Shown here: piece after piece, positions 54,247 to 61,620 of the stretch
Layout of the letters: each line of letters opens with the position of its first letter
How positions within the stretch are numbered: the first letter of the stretch is position 1
Made by a program: the position numbers and the translations under genes
The notes under the pieces: generated by a model
What the model saw: only the letters and a program-made list of their open reading frames with translations
Databases searched by the model: none
What the model was told of the DNA's origin: nothing
Assembly: GCF_026191725.2 (NCBI RefSeq)
Contig: NZ_CP120863.1
Span: 5,188,001-5,252,000 of the forward strand
Length of the DNA: 64,000 bases
Direction of reading: 5' to 3'
Source of the DNA: Roseibium porphyridii
Lineage (GTDB): Bacteria > Pseudomonadota > Alphaproteobacteria > Rhizobiales > Stappiaceae

Positions 54247-55755
54247 ATGGTAAAAACGCAGTCGCTGGTTGCTGGAGAGTGGCTCACATCGGACACGGTG
54301 TTTTCCAATGAACCCGTGAGTGGAACGGCGGATCAGTTCGCCCAGGGCACGCCTGAGATGATCAACCGGGCATGTGAGGCAGCGGAAGAGGCATTCTGGA
54401 GTTATGGCTCCTTGCCTCGAACTGAACGCGCCGCCTTTCTGCGCAACGTGGCCACTCAAATTGACGCTCTCGGTGGTGAAATCACGGCGATGGGCTCCAA
54501 AGAGACCGGACTGCCGGAAGCCCGGCTGGAGGGTGAGCGGGGCCGTACGGTCGCGCAAATCCGCTTGTTTGCGGATCACATTGAAGCCGGTGACTATCTC
54601 GACGAGCGTCACGAAGCAGCATTGCCTGACCGCTCGCCTCTGCCGCGTCCGGACCTTAGGCTCATTCAACGGCCCGTCGGACCGGTTGGCATCTTCGGTG
54701 CCTCAAACTTTCCGCTCGCATTCTCAGTGGCAGGTGGCGATACAGCCTCCGCTCTGGCTGCGGGCTGTCCTGTTGTGGTGAAAGGACACCCTGCGCATCC
54801 GGGACTTTCCTCACTGATCGCGCAGGCGTTTGATGCTGCGATTAAAGCGTCGGGTGTTCATCCCGGTGTCTTCAGCATGGTTCATGACGGTGGCCGGATT
54901 GCTGGGGAAACGCTCGTCAAACATCCTCTGATCTCCGCCATCGGCTTTACCGGTTCTCTACGCGGAGGGCGTGCACTTTTCGACCTGTGTGCGCAGCGGC
55001 CGATCCCTATCCCGTTCTTTGGAGAATTGGGATCCACGAATCCGATGTTCATCCTGCCGGAGGCTCTGGCCAATCGGGCAGACGCCATCGCCCGGAATTG
55101 GGCGGGGTCGTTGACGCAAGGGTGCGGCCAGTTCTGCACCAATCCGGGCATTGTTGTTCTTACGGCAGGCGAGCGGGCGGAGGCCTTCACAGAAGCGGTG
55201 ACTGAGGCACTTGGCGCTGTCGACGCCCAGACCATGCTGACCAGCGGGATCGCCTCCGTCTTCGCCGAGGGACGGAAGCAGTTCTGCTCGCACACGGCAA
55301 CGGCTGTTCTGATTTCTGCAGAAGATCGCGCCCGTGAAGCGTCCCCTTGTCTCCTGTCCACGTCCGCAGAGGCCTGGCTGGAGAGCGAAGATCTGGGCGA
55401 GGAGATATTCGGGCCGCTCGGTCTCATTGTTGTTGCGCGGGATATGGATGAAATGCTGGCTGTTGCAAAGAAACTTCAAGGTCAACTCACTGCCACGCTT
55501 CACATGGATGCGGGTGATACGTCCAGCGCACTGAAATTGCTGCCAATTCTGGAGCGTAAAGCAGGCCGTGTGCTCGCAAACGGATTCCCGACCGGCGTTG
55601 AAGTTTGCGACGCGATGGTCCATGGCGGGCCATACCCAGCCTCAACCAATTTTGGTGCAACGTCAGTGGGCACTCTTGCAATCCGTCGTTTTTTGCGGCC
55701 GGTCTGCTATCAAAACATTCCAGCTGATATCCTGCCGCTAGATCTCCAAAACTGA
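54247..55755 (+). CDS. Aldehyde dehydrogenase (2-oxoglutarate semialdehyde type)
   Basis: A 502-residue NAD(P)-dependent aldehyde dehydrogenase. The catalytic residues are E260 (FFGELGSTNP) and C297 (GCGQFCTNPG); the cofactor loop GFTGSLRGG is at about 233-241. The N-terminal GPVGIFGASNFPLAFS and the GQFCTNPG motif are those of the type III 2-oxoglutarate-semialdehyde dehydrogenases that end sugar-acid and hydroxyproline routes. It is the last gene of the operon, so a semialdehyde is probably the product of the lyase step. Confidence 0.92.
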   Translation: MVKTQSLVAGEWLTSDTVFSNEPVSGTADQFAQGTPEMINRACEAAEEAFWSYGSLPRTERAAFLRNVATQIDALGGEITAMGSKETGLPEARLEGERGRTVAQIRLFADHIEAGDYLDERHEAALPDRSPLPRPDLRLIQRPVGPVGIFGASNFPLAFSVAGGDTASALAAGCPVVVKGHPAHPGLSSLIAQAFDAAIKASGVHPGVFSMVHDGGRIAGETLVKHPLISAIGFTGSLRGGRALFDLCAQRPIPIPFFGELGSTNPMFILPEALANRADAIARNWAGSLTQGCGQFCTNPGIVVLTAGERAEAFTEAVTEALGAVDAQTMLTSGIASVFAEGRKQFCSHTATAVLISAEDRAREASPCLLSTSAEAWLESEDLGEEIFGPLGLIVVARDMDEMLAVAKKLQGQLTATLHMDAGDTSSALKLLPILERKAGRVLANGFPTGVEVCDAMVHGGPYPASTNFGATSVGTLAIRRFLRPVCYQNIPADILPLDLQN

Positions 55756-55837
55756 CATACCGCTTTGGAGGACGGTTCGATAGACGTCGAACGTTCAAGA
55801 TGGAGGCGCGAAACGGTCGTTGGCGCTGACTGTAGTA

Positions 55838-55917
55838 TTTGTTCGATGTCAAACTGGTCACCAATTCAGCATCTGCAATTGGTGACCTATGCCTCAGGGT
55901 GGCCATGCGAAGTTCGA
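55838..55917. repeat. Flanking direct repeat, copy 2 (right)
   Basis: Nearly identical to 45246-45325 in the same direction, with only a handful of substitutions and one small indel. The core starts at 55851, and the internal 11-bp inverted repeat GGTCACCAATT / AATTGGTGACC is intact. It lies downstream of the last gene of the catabolic island. Confidence 0.85.
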
Positions 55918-55966
55918 TATGGGCGCATCAAGCCCATGTTCCAAAGGCATTTTTGAGTGCCTCTAG

Positions 55967-56220
55967 TGGGCTGTCGCGTTTAAGAGAGTTTATTGGGAAC
56001 AACGTCAACGACTGACCCAAGACCCAAGAATTCCTCAAGCTAGTATAGAGCCCGTCGCAATCAGGAGAGGGACGGAATGAAGCTTTCACGGTTCGCGGAG
56101 GAACAGATCATCGGCATTTTGCGGCACCAGGAAAGCGGCCGGAAGACGGATGACGTTTACAGACGGCACAGCATTTTGGCGGCGACCTTCCATTAAATAC
56201 AAAGCAAAACTCGGCCAAAC
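55967..56220 (+). mobile_element. Insertion sequence remnant (IS3 family, left end)
   Basis: From about 55967 (TGGGCTGTCGCG, a possible terminal repeat) through the broken orfA. No right end or orfB is present. Boundaries are approximate, since the terminal repeat could not be matched to a partner. Confidence 0.5.
56077..56196 (+). pseudogene. IS3-family OrfA remnant
   Basis: A 39-codon frame reading MKLSRFAEEQIIGILRHQES at its start, the N-terminus of IS3-family (IS407-like) OrfA transposases, which normally have about 90 residues and continue ATFYKYKAKFGG. Here the frame stops at TAA just after AATFH; the next bases read IKYKAKLG in another frame, so a one-base shift has broken it. Nothing of OrfB follows. 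An upstream GGGAGAGGGACGG-like region serves as ribosome site. Confidence 0.85.
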
Positions 56221-56277
56221 ACCAATGTTAGTGCGTGCGACCGCTGGCCCAATCTGCCAGCTGCAAAGACAAAGCTC

Positions 56278-56868
56278 CTAAATTTTGCAATTTAACAAAC
56301 AACAACCCCCGTCATGTGGCATGAGTTCATGCCGCATTAGCTCGATCGACTCGACATAGTGAAAGTCGTTTTTCTTGTAAAATCCAATTGCAGCTTGATT
56401 GTCAGCAAACACGATAAGACTGAGCTCATTGTATCCTTCAATAACAGCCTTTTTCTTCGTCTCGTCCAACAGGTGCTTGCCGATCCCGCTCCCCCTGTGT
56501 TCCGGATAAACTCCAATTGCATCCAGAAAATAGCTACCTTCAACCTTCGACGAATAGAAATCTGTGAACCGTTCCAATCGGCTTTCAGGCAAAAACTCTC
56601 TGAGTTCACTGGTAATTCGATGAAACTCAGCCGGATATGACATAGCCATTCCAATAATTTTGTCTTCGCATTCAGCAACAATAGTGCTTCGAAAAGTGTG
56701 CGGATATACATCCCGTTTGAGTCCATTGGACAAAACTTCAGTAGCGGTCATGTTGGGCACGAGATCCCGAAAAAGATACTCTACCGCGCCATCAGATGCC
56801 ATGTAGCTCAGCTCTGCGATTTCTTGACAGTCTTTTTCTTGACCTTGCCTATAATTCACATTCCGCAT
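56278..56868 (-). CDS. GNAT-family N-acetyltransferase
   Basis: A 196-residue acetyltransferase from the ATG at 56868, which has GAGG six bases upstream. The acetyl-CoA loop is EHRGSGIGKHLLDE (the Q/RxxGxG/A motif), preceded by YFLDAIGVYP and followed by LSLIVFADNQAAIGFYKKNDF. Substrate unknown. It lies downstream of the metal ABC operon on the same strand but separated by a strong hairpin. Its codon use and AT-rich stretches look different from the neighbouring genes, which hints at a recent origin. Confidence 0.88.
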   Translation of the reverse strand: MRNVNYRQGQEKDCQEIAELSYMASDGAVEYLFRDLVPNMTATEVLSNGLKRDVYPHTFRSTIVAECEDKIIGMAMSYPAEFHRITSELREFLPESRLERFTDFYSSKVEGSYFLDAIGVYPEHRGSGIGKHLLDETKKKAVIEGYNELSLIVFADNQAAIGFYKKNDFHYVESIELMRHELMPHDGGCCLLNCKI

Positions 56869-56923
56869 TTCCGTCCTCATTTCGACATAGCAAAAATGGG
56901 ATTGACCAGACAAAGATCCAAAC

Positions 56924-56961
56924 GATGCGAAGGCGGTGTTTCTCAACACCGCCTTCGCATC
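56924..56961 (-). terminator. Terminator of the metal ABC operon
   Basis: GATGCGAAGGCGGTGTT (56924-56940), TCTC, AACACCGCCTTCGCATC (56945-56961): a perfect 17-bp stem, eight bases past the receptor stop codon. A short T-rich tail follows on the minus strand. Confidence 0.9.
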
Positions 56962-56969
56962 TAGTGCTT

Positions 56970-57866
56970 TCAGCTGTTGTTTTTCTTGCCAAGCGCTTCA
57001 ATCAGCGTTCCGAGATTATGCTCGAACATGGCAAGGTAGCTGGTGGCGGGTCCACCGCGCTCTGACAGGGCGTCTGAGAACAGACGGCCGCCGATCTCGA
57101 TCCCTGTTTCATCTGAAATCTGCTGCACGAGAGCGGGGCTGGTGATGTTTTCGACGAACAGCGCAGCCGCGCCCTGCTCCTTGAGCTGCGTGATAAGGAC
57201 AGCCAGGTCACGCGCGGACGGCTCTGCTTCAGTGTCGATGCCGACCGGCGCGAGAAAGGTCAGGCCATAAGCGTCGGCAAGGTAACCGAAGGCATCATGT
57301 GCGGTGACAACCGTGCGGCGGTCTTCTGGAAGAGTTGCCAGTCGGGTACGTGTTTCCTTGTCGAGTGCTTCCAGCTTTGCAATGTAGGCTTCTGCATTCG
57401 CGTTGAAATCATCAGCATGGTCCGGCATTGCCTTACCCAATGCGTCGGCAATGTTCCGCACATAGATCACCCCGTTCGACAAGGAATTCCAGGCGTGCGG
57501 ATCTGTTTCGCCATCGACCATGACGGGCGTCACACCTTCTGTGGCAACGTGGACCGTGGCTTCGGTGCCGGATTCTGAAATCAGCGTTTCGGACCAGGTC
57601 TCAAAACCGAGACCGTTGACGAAGATGACATCAGACTCAGCCACGGCGCGCGCATCCGCAACAGAGGGCTGATAGACATGCGCATCGGCATCCGGGCCAA
57701 CAATCGTGGTTACCTTGGCATGATCGCCGACCACTTGTTCCACCATGTCCCCCAGGATCGAGAAACTGGCAACAATCTTGAGATCGTCGTGTGCATTGGC
57801 TGGCACTACGCCGGCCATCAACGTTGTTGCCACGAAACCAGCAGCCAGGGTTTTCAAAAGGGTCAT
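56970..57866 (-). CDS. Metal ABC transporter substrate-binding protein (TroA/ZnuA family)
   Basis: A 298-residue periplasmic metal receptor with a signal peptide of about 25 residues ending in ANA. Four metal ligands are visible: H63 (DAHVYQP), H124 (DPHAW), H190 (TAHDAFGYLA) and D265 (LFSDAL), the three-His-one-Asp set of the zinc type. There is no long His-rich loop, so it is not a typical ZnuA of high zinc sequestration. It is the last gene of an operon behind a cobalamin riboswitch, so the metal may be cobalt. Confidence 0.92.
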   Translation of the reverse strand: MTLLKTLAAGFVATTLMAGVVPANAHDDLKIVASFSILGDMVEQVVGDHAKVTTIVGPDADAHVYQPSVADARAVAESDVIFVNGLGFETWSETLISESGTEATVHVATEGVTPVMVDGETDPHAWNSLSNGVIYVRNIADALGKAMPDHADDFNANAEAYIAKLEALDKETRTRLATLPEDRRTVVTAHDAFGYLADAYGLTFLAPVGIDTEAEPSARDLAVLITQLKEQGAAALFVENITSPALVQQISDETGIEIGGRLFSDALSERGGPATSYLAMFEHNLGTLIEALGKKNNS

Positions 57867-58765
57867 TGTATCCTCTCTTCAGTATAGGATTGTTCAACAG
57901 ACGGTTTTTTTCCCGGCGACGGTTTGCGGAACCGGCCGCCGAGGCCAAGCGGCCCGAAAAGGGCCGAAATCAGAAAGAAGCCCCCGGCAACCAGAACAAT
58001 TGCCGGGCCGGATGGGGTTTCGGGAAAGAGGTACGACAACGTCAATCCGATCCAGCAACTCGCCAACGCAAACAGAAAACCAAGAACGAGCTGGCCAGTA
58101 ATAGTGCTTGCCCAATACCGGGCAGCCGTTGCCGGCAGGATCATCAGGCCTACGGCCATTAACGTACCCAATGTCTTGAACGCCGCGAGCAGGTTCAAAA
58201 CCAGAAGCAGCATGAACCCCTGATCGACCAGCCAAGGTCGGCGTGTTTGCGCTTCAAAGAAGATCGGATCGCATGTGCTGACGATCAACGGACGCAGGAG
58301 AACGGCAAATGCAGCTAGCGTCACCGTTGCGACTCCGCCGACCAGTATCATCGACCCATCATCAATCCCAAGGATTGAGCCGAACAGGAAACTCTTGAGA
58401 GGGACCGCTGAACCGGCAGCTGAAAGAATGAAAATGCCGACGGCAAGAGCAATAAGATAAAGCGAGGCGAGACTTGCATCGCTGCGCAAGATCGTTTTGC
58501 GCGCGAGCAATGCCGTCAGAATGGCAACGCCGACCCCGGCAACCAGCCCGCCAATGAGCAGCGACATCACTGACAATCCGGCGGCAACGAACCCGATGAC
58601 GATGCCCGGCGTGATCGCATGGGCCATGGCCTCGCCGGCAAGAGACAGGCGTCGCAGAACGAGAAAAGCTCCAATTGGTGCAACGGAAGCAGACAGCACA
58701 GTCGTTGCCACGAATGCACGCCGCATGAAAGCGAAGCTCCACATCTCGGCAAAGAGTTCAAACAT
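57863..58765 (-). CDS. Metal ABC transporter permease (ZnuB/TroC family)
   Basis: A 300-residue membrane protein from the ATG at 58765, with eight or nine hydrophobic segments. Typical parts are GEAMAHAITPGIVIGF near residue 50, LLVLNLLAAFKTLGTLMAVG and LPAATARYWAS. It overlaps the receptor gene by four bases and the ATPase gene by eight. Longer frames upstream lack similarity. Confidence 0.94.
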   Translation of the reverse strand: MFELFAEMWSFAFMRRAFVATTVLSASVAPIGAFLVLRRLSLAGEAMAHAITPGIVIGFVAAGLSVMSLLIGGLVAGVGVAILTALLARKTILRSDASLASLYLIALAVGIFILSAAGSAVPLKSFLFGSILGIDDGSMILVGGVATVTLAAFAVLLRPLIVSTCDPIFFEAQTRRPWLVDQGFMLLLVLNLLAAFKTLGTLMAVGLMILPATAARYWASTITGQLVLGFLFALASCWIGLTLSYLFPETPSGPAIVLVAGGFFLISALFGPLGLGGRFRKPSPGKKPSVEQSYTEERIQ

Positions 58766-59516
58766 GGGTGGGTTCCCTGTGGTCATAGGAGCCCTTGAAC
58801 ATCCAGGATGCCTGGCTTTGAGACAGATAGCCTTGAGCAACCAGCTGATCTTGCGTGAGAACGTCTTTCACCAAACCATGAGTGGCTGTTCCGTTGCCGA
58901 GGAGCAGCGCATGACTGCAATGGTCAAGGACCGAAGACAGGTCATGGACAACCAGCACCACTGCCCGGCCCTCTTGGCGCCATCGCTTGATGATCGACAG
59001 GAGATGCGCCTCAGTGCTCTGGTCGACCGCCGCGAAAGGCTCGTCCAGCAGGATCAAAGGGGCGTCTTGCAGAATGACACGAGCAAAAAGAGCACGCTGC
59101 AATTGCCCACCGGAAAGCGTATGAAGCGAGCGGTCTGCCAGTTCAAGAATGCCAGCCTCATCCAGCGCCGCTGCCACCCGATTGCGGCCGCTGCGGCCCA
59201 GACCCGACCAAAGGCCAAAGCCACGCCACGCCCCCATCGCAGCAAGGTCGCGGACACGGATCGGAAAGCGCCTGTCAAACTCAGTCAACTGCGCCAGGTA
59301 GCCAATCTCAAGTGGACGTCCCGACGGCCAGTTCAGGCGTCCGCAAAGAGGCTCCATCAAGCCAAGCAGCATTTTGACGAAGGTACTCTTGCCGGAACCA
59401 TTCGCACCGAGCACCGCCAGTGTCGCCCCCCTGTCGACATCCAGGGACAGGTGCTTGAACAAAGTTAGACCGGGATATCCGAGGGACAGATTTCGCAGCT
59501 CCAGGACGGGTGCCAT
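58758..59516 (-). CDS. Metal ABC transporter ATP-binding protein (ZnuC family)
   Basis: A 252-residue ATPase from the ATG at 59516. Walker A GANGSGKST at 37-45, signature LSGGQLQRALFARVI and Walker B LILLDEPFAAVDQ are intact, and the switch histidine lies in VVLVVHDLSSV. It belongs to the Zn/Mn-type ABC ATPases. It starts on the stop codon of the 45-residue microprotein (TGATG). Confidence 0.95.
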   Translation of the reverse strand: MAPVLELRNLSLGYPGLTLFKHLSLDVDRGATLAVLGANGSGKSTFVKMLLGLMEPLCGRLNWPSGRPLEIGYLAQLTEFDRRFPIRVRDLAAMGAWRGFGLWSGLGRSGRNRVAAALDEAGILELADRSLHTLSGGQLQRALFARVILQDAPLILLDEPFAAVDQSTEAHLLSIIKRWRQEGRAVVLVVHDLSSVLDHCSHALLLGNGTATHGLVKDVLTQDQLVAQGYLSQSQASWMFKGSYDHREPTHV

Positions 59517-59653
59517 CAGAGTACCGCCAGAATGAAAAACCAAAGAAGGCCCGACAGGGCAATTGCACCTGCGGCCAGGGCAACGACACTCATCTCGGTC
59601 AGGCATGGAAGCCGCGTGTCGTGCATTTCGCGAAGGGGATCACGTTGAGCCAT
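59516..59653 (-). CDS. 45-residue single-span membrane microprotein
   Basis: Read directly: it starts MAQRDPLREMHDTRLPCLTE and then has one hydrophobic helix, AIALSGLLWFFILAVL, at the C-terminus. GGAG lies seven bases before the ATG at 59653. Its TGA overlaps the ATPase start codon, so it is translationally coupled to the metal transporter. The cytoplasmic N-terminus holds a His and a Cys that could contact metal. Possible role: an accessory subunit like CbiN in cobalt transporters. No known family was recognised. Confidence 0.68.
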   Translation of the reverse strand: MAQRDPLREMHDTRLPCLTEMSVVALAAGAIALSGLLWFFILAVL

Positions 59654-59704
59654 CAGTCCGCTCCGGAACGTGACGCAACGATCAAGGTCAGCAGGGCCTC
59701 GAAA

Positions 59705-59824
59705 CTAGGCCTGCTCCGGTTTTGCCGCGATAGTATTGGTCTTGTGGTCTGGCGCATCGCCCTCTCCGTCTGGACGGGGATCTGGCAGCACCACACTATT
59801 GAACGGCTGAGCCGCTTTGCACAT
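59705..59824 (-). CDS. 39-residue microprotein, first gene behind the riboswitch
   Basis: It starts MCKAAQPFNSVVLPDPRPDG and ends at TAG at 59705-59707. GGGAG lies six bases before the ATG at 59824 and next to a hairpin of the riboswitch expression platform. Soluble, acidic, without a membrane segment. It precedes the membrane microprotein and the metal ABC genes on the same strand. No family recognised; it could be a translated leader rather than a working protein. Confidence 0.5.
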   Translation of the reverse strand: MCKAAQPFNSVVLPDPRPDGEGDAPDHKTNTIAAKPEQA

Positions 59825-59835
59825 GGTCGTCTCCC

Positions 59836-59855
59836 ACCGGGACACCCCGCCCGGT
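59836..59855 (-). promoter_or_regulatory. Expression-platform hairpin next to the ribosome site
   Basis: On the minus strand ACCGGG (59850-59855) pairs with CCCGGT (59836-59841) around an eight-base loop, immediately before the GGGAG ribosome site (59831-59835) of the first microprotein. This may be the switching part of the riboswitch, controlling translation. Confidence 0.55.
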
Positions 59856-59865
59856 CAAGTTAAGA

Positions 59866-60040
59866 TTGCGATGGCAGGTCTCCTGACTCGCGGGTCGAAG
59901 CTTTCCCGTTCCTTCCCGGGCCGTTGATTGACAGGGCCCAGTGGCATTATCGGGGTCGCTCACCGCTCACAGTTGCGGGGGCAGTCACGGATTTAGCGCC
60001 CTTGCGGCTCTTCCTCACCGTGTTCCCTTTTCATCTTGCA
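59866..60040 (-). promoter_or_regulatory. Cobalamin riboswitch
   Basis: On the minus strand the conserved parts of a class I cobalamin riboswitch occur in order: GGGAACACGGTG (60016-60027), ACTGCCCCCGCAA (59973-59985), the B12-box GCCACTG (59939-59945), GGGAAGG, and the 3' signature CAGGAGACCTGCC (59873-59885). It lies directly upstream of the two microproteins and the metal ABC genes. High B12 would normally reduce expression. Boundaries of the outer stem are approximate. Confidence 0.94.
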
Positions 60041-60255
60041 GCCATGTTCATTCTGCAAGAACCATCAGCGGGCAAACTATTTTCTCGTTTCGAAATAATC
60101 AACACGTATTTGCCCTAATGGACTGAGCCTGGCGCCCTCGAAAAAGCGCCAAGGAGAGCTTCACCTGTTTGCGGCGAAGTCCTGTTTCGACCCCGAATTG
60201 GACTTCCGCCTTGGGGGACTGTCTCGAAAAATGGGCCGACACCGCGTCCCGTGCC

Positions 60256-60825
60256 TCACTTTTCATAAATTGAGAACGACCAGTAGTCCTCAGATGTGCG
60301 CTGAACCTTTTGCCAGCCCAAACCTGTCAGTTCGCGCGCAATCAGACGGTTGATAATTCCATGACCCAGTAAAACAGCGCTGCTATGTTTCGCTGCTGCG
60401 TCGCACAGCGAGGCGGCGCATTTTTGGGCGCGAATTTTTGCATCTTGAATGGACTCCCCGTTCTGCGAAAATCCAAAGAACCAGAGCAGCCTAAAAATGA
60501 GAGCCCAACTGAAGAAAGACAATTTGGGACGTTTCCATTCCAGAAAGGGCAAATCGGATTCTCGAAATTCCGGGTCGATCACTGCTCTATCTTTCAGTCC
60601 AAGCCTTTCAATCGACAGGGTGGCTCTGGGCAGGTTGCTGCTCAGCGCGATCGCGCATGAGCCGGCGATTGCCTTGGAGGCCAACGGAGGAATACTGTCG
60701 CTGGACAAAGCTGCTGTCTCATAGCGCTTTACAATCTCTCCTACTGTTTTTGGAGAAACCCATTCCTTCTTGCAAGCGTCGAGATCGAGTTCCGGTTTGC
60801 CGTGTCTCATCAATACTATTTGCAT
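60256..60825 (-). CDS. Histidine phosphatase family protein
   Basis: A 189-residue phosphoglycerate-mutase-like phosphatase from the ATG at 60825 (GAGG six bases upstream). The catalytic histidine lies in MRHGKPELD at residues 6-14 and the second in LLGHGIINRL. Two proline- and glutamate-containing loops place it in the broad His-phosphatase superfamily. It lies upstream of the riboswitch on the same strand. Because a B12 pathway phosphatase (CobC) is of this family, a link to cobamide salvage is conceivable, but it is only weakly supported. Confidence 0.87.
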   Translation of the reverse strand: MQIVLMRHGKPELDLDACKKEWVSPKTVGEIVKRYETAALSSDSIPPLASKAIAGSCAIALSSNLPRATLSIERLGLKDRAVIDPEFRESDLPFLEWKRPKLSFFSWALIFRLLWFFGFSQNGESIQDAKIRAQKCAASLCDAAAKHSSAVLLGHGIINRLIARELTGLGWQKVQRTSEDYWSFSIYEK

Positions 60826-61322
60826 GTTTTCCTCAGCGATCACCCGGTGCCTGGAGTTGGAGCGCCATACCACCTCAAGGAAAATTCACGCGATTGACGG
60901 TCGTAACTGATTTGGAGCCTTGTGTAGAAACGCGTGGGTTTGAGGTCAACAAAGTCAATATCATCGCCACTAGCCCTAGTCGCTGTCGTTCCGGTTGTGG
61001 GAGTTGCTCACAAGCTTCTTCACGACCACAAAGGAGGCGCTTTACCGGCTCACAACTCGGAGCTGGAAGCGAACTGGAATGTTTTGACCACCCGACCGGT
61101 CGTGCGGACACTCCAGGGGTGACCCGATACGCCTCCCGATGTCACGTGAGAGGCTTCCATAGCCAACAATGCAGAACCGCAAAGCCGGACAAGAATCGAG
61201 CATCTGATAGGACGTGTCTTAGTTGCGAGCCTTGTTCCCTCAGCTACTTCAAGTTCGTATCTATCCAAGCTATACAACCAGGCTGAAGACCCAGTCTTGC
61301 AATCATCAATCAGAGTTTTTCA
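60826..61322. other. Intergenic stretch, nothing recognised
   Basis: About 500 bases without a gene I can support. Short frames on both strands lack ribosome sites and similarity. No repeat or RNA motif was noticed. Confidence 0.5.
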
Positions 61323-61535
61323 TTGAAAATTTTTCTATTCGTTGTGTCAGCAGTTTTTCTGATTGGACCAGTTGTTGCCTGGGGTTTCGTTGTTGCCCTT
61401 GGGTGTGGGTTCAAAACCAATACGACAAACTGCAGCGTTCGCCTTGCAGACTATCTGGACAGTGAATTTCTCACCCTCGCCTCGCTACCCTGGGTCCTGG
61501 GTGTCATCTGTCTCATCAGTGCCATTCGCAGATGA
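61323..61535 (+). CDS. Small membrane protein
   Basis: 70 residues with two hydrophobic segments (IFLFVVSAVFLIGPVVAWGFVV and FLTLASLPWVLGVICLISAI, given only in part). It starts at TTG; the ribosome site is weak. Not recognised. It precedes the hypothetical gene at 61621 on the same strand. Confidence 0.45.
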   Translation: MKIFLFVVSAVFLIGPVVAWGFVVALGCGFKTNTTNCSVRLADYLDSEFLTLASLPWVLGVICLISAIRR

Positions 61536-61620
61536 TCCCGGCACTGACACTTCTCTTTCAGAGGTGGGTTGGTACAAGAGCAACCGTGTTCATGTTCAGT
61601 TTATTCTGGAAATTTCGGCG

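Noticed and set aside
53422..54669. 415-residue open frame on the minus strand under the lyase, deaminase and dehydrogenase genes
   Set aside because: Three intact genes with catalytic motifs lie on the other strand and the frame has no recognisable domain.
58497..59468. 323-residue plus-strand frame over the metal ABC genes
   Set aside because: Antisense to genes with intact Walker motifs and membrane segments; composition typical of a mirrored membrane gene.
59510..59863. 117-residue plus-strand frame across the microprotein genes
   Set aside because: It lies opposite the transcript started by the riboswitch and lacks a ribosome site.
60129..60150. TGGCGC / GCGCCA inverted repeat between the phosphatase and the riboswitch
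   Set aside because: No T-tract follows on either strand and the spacer is long; too weak to call a terminator.
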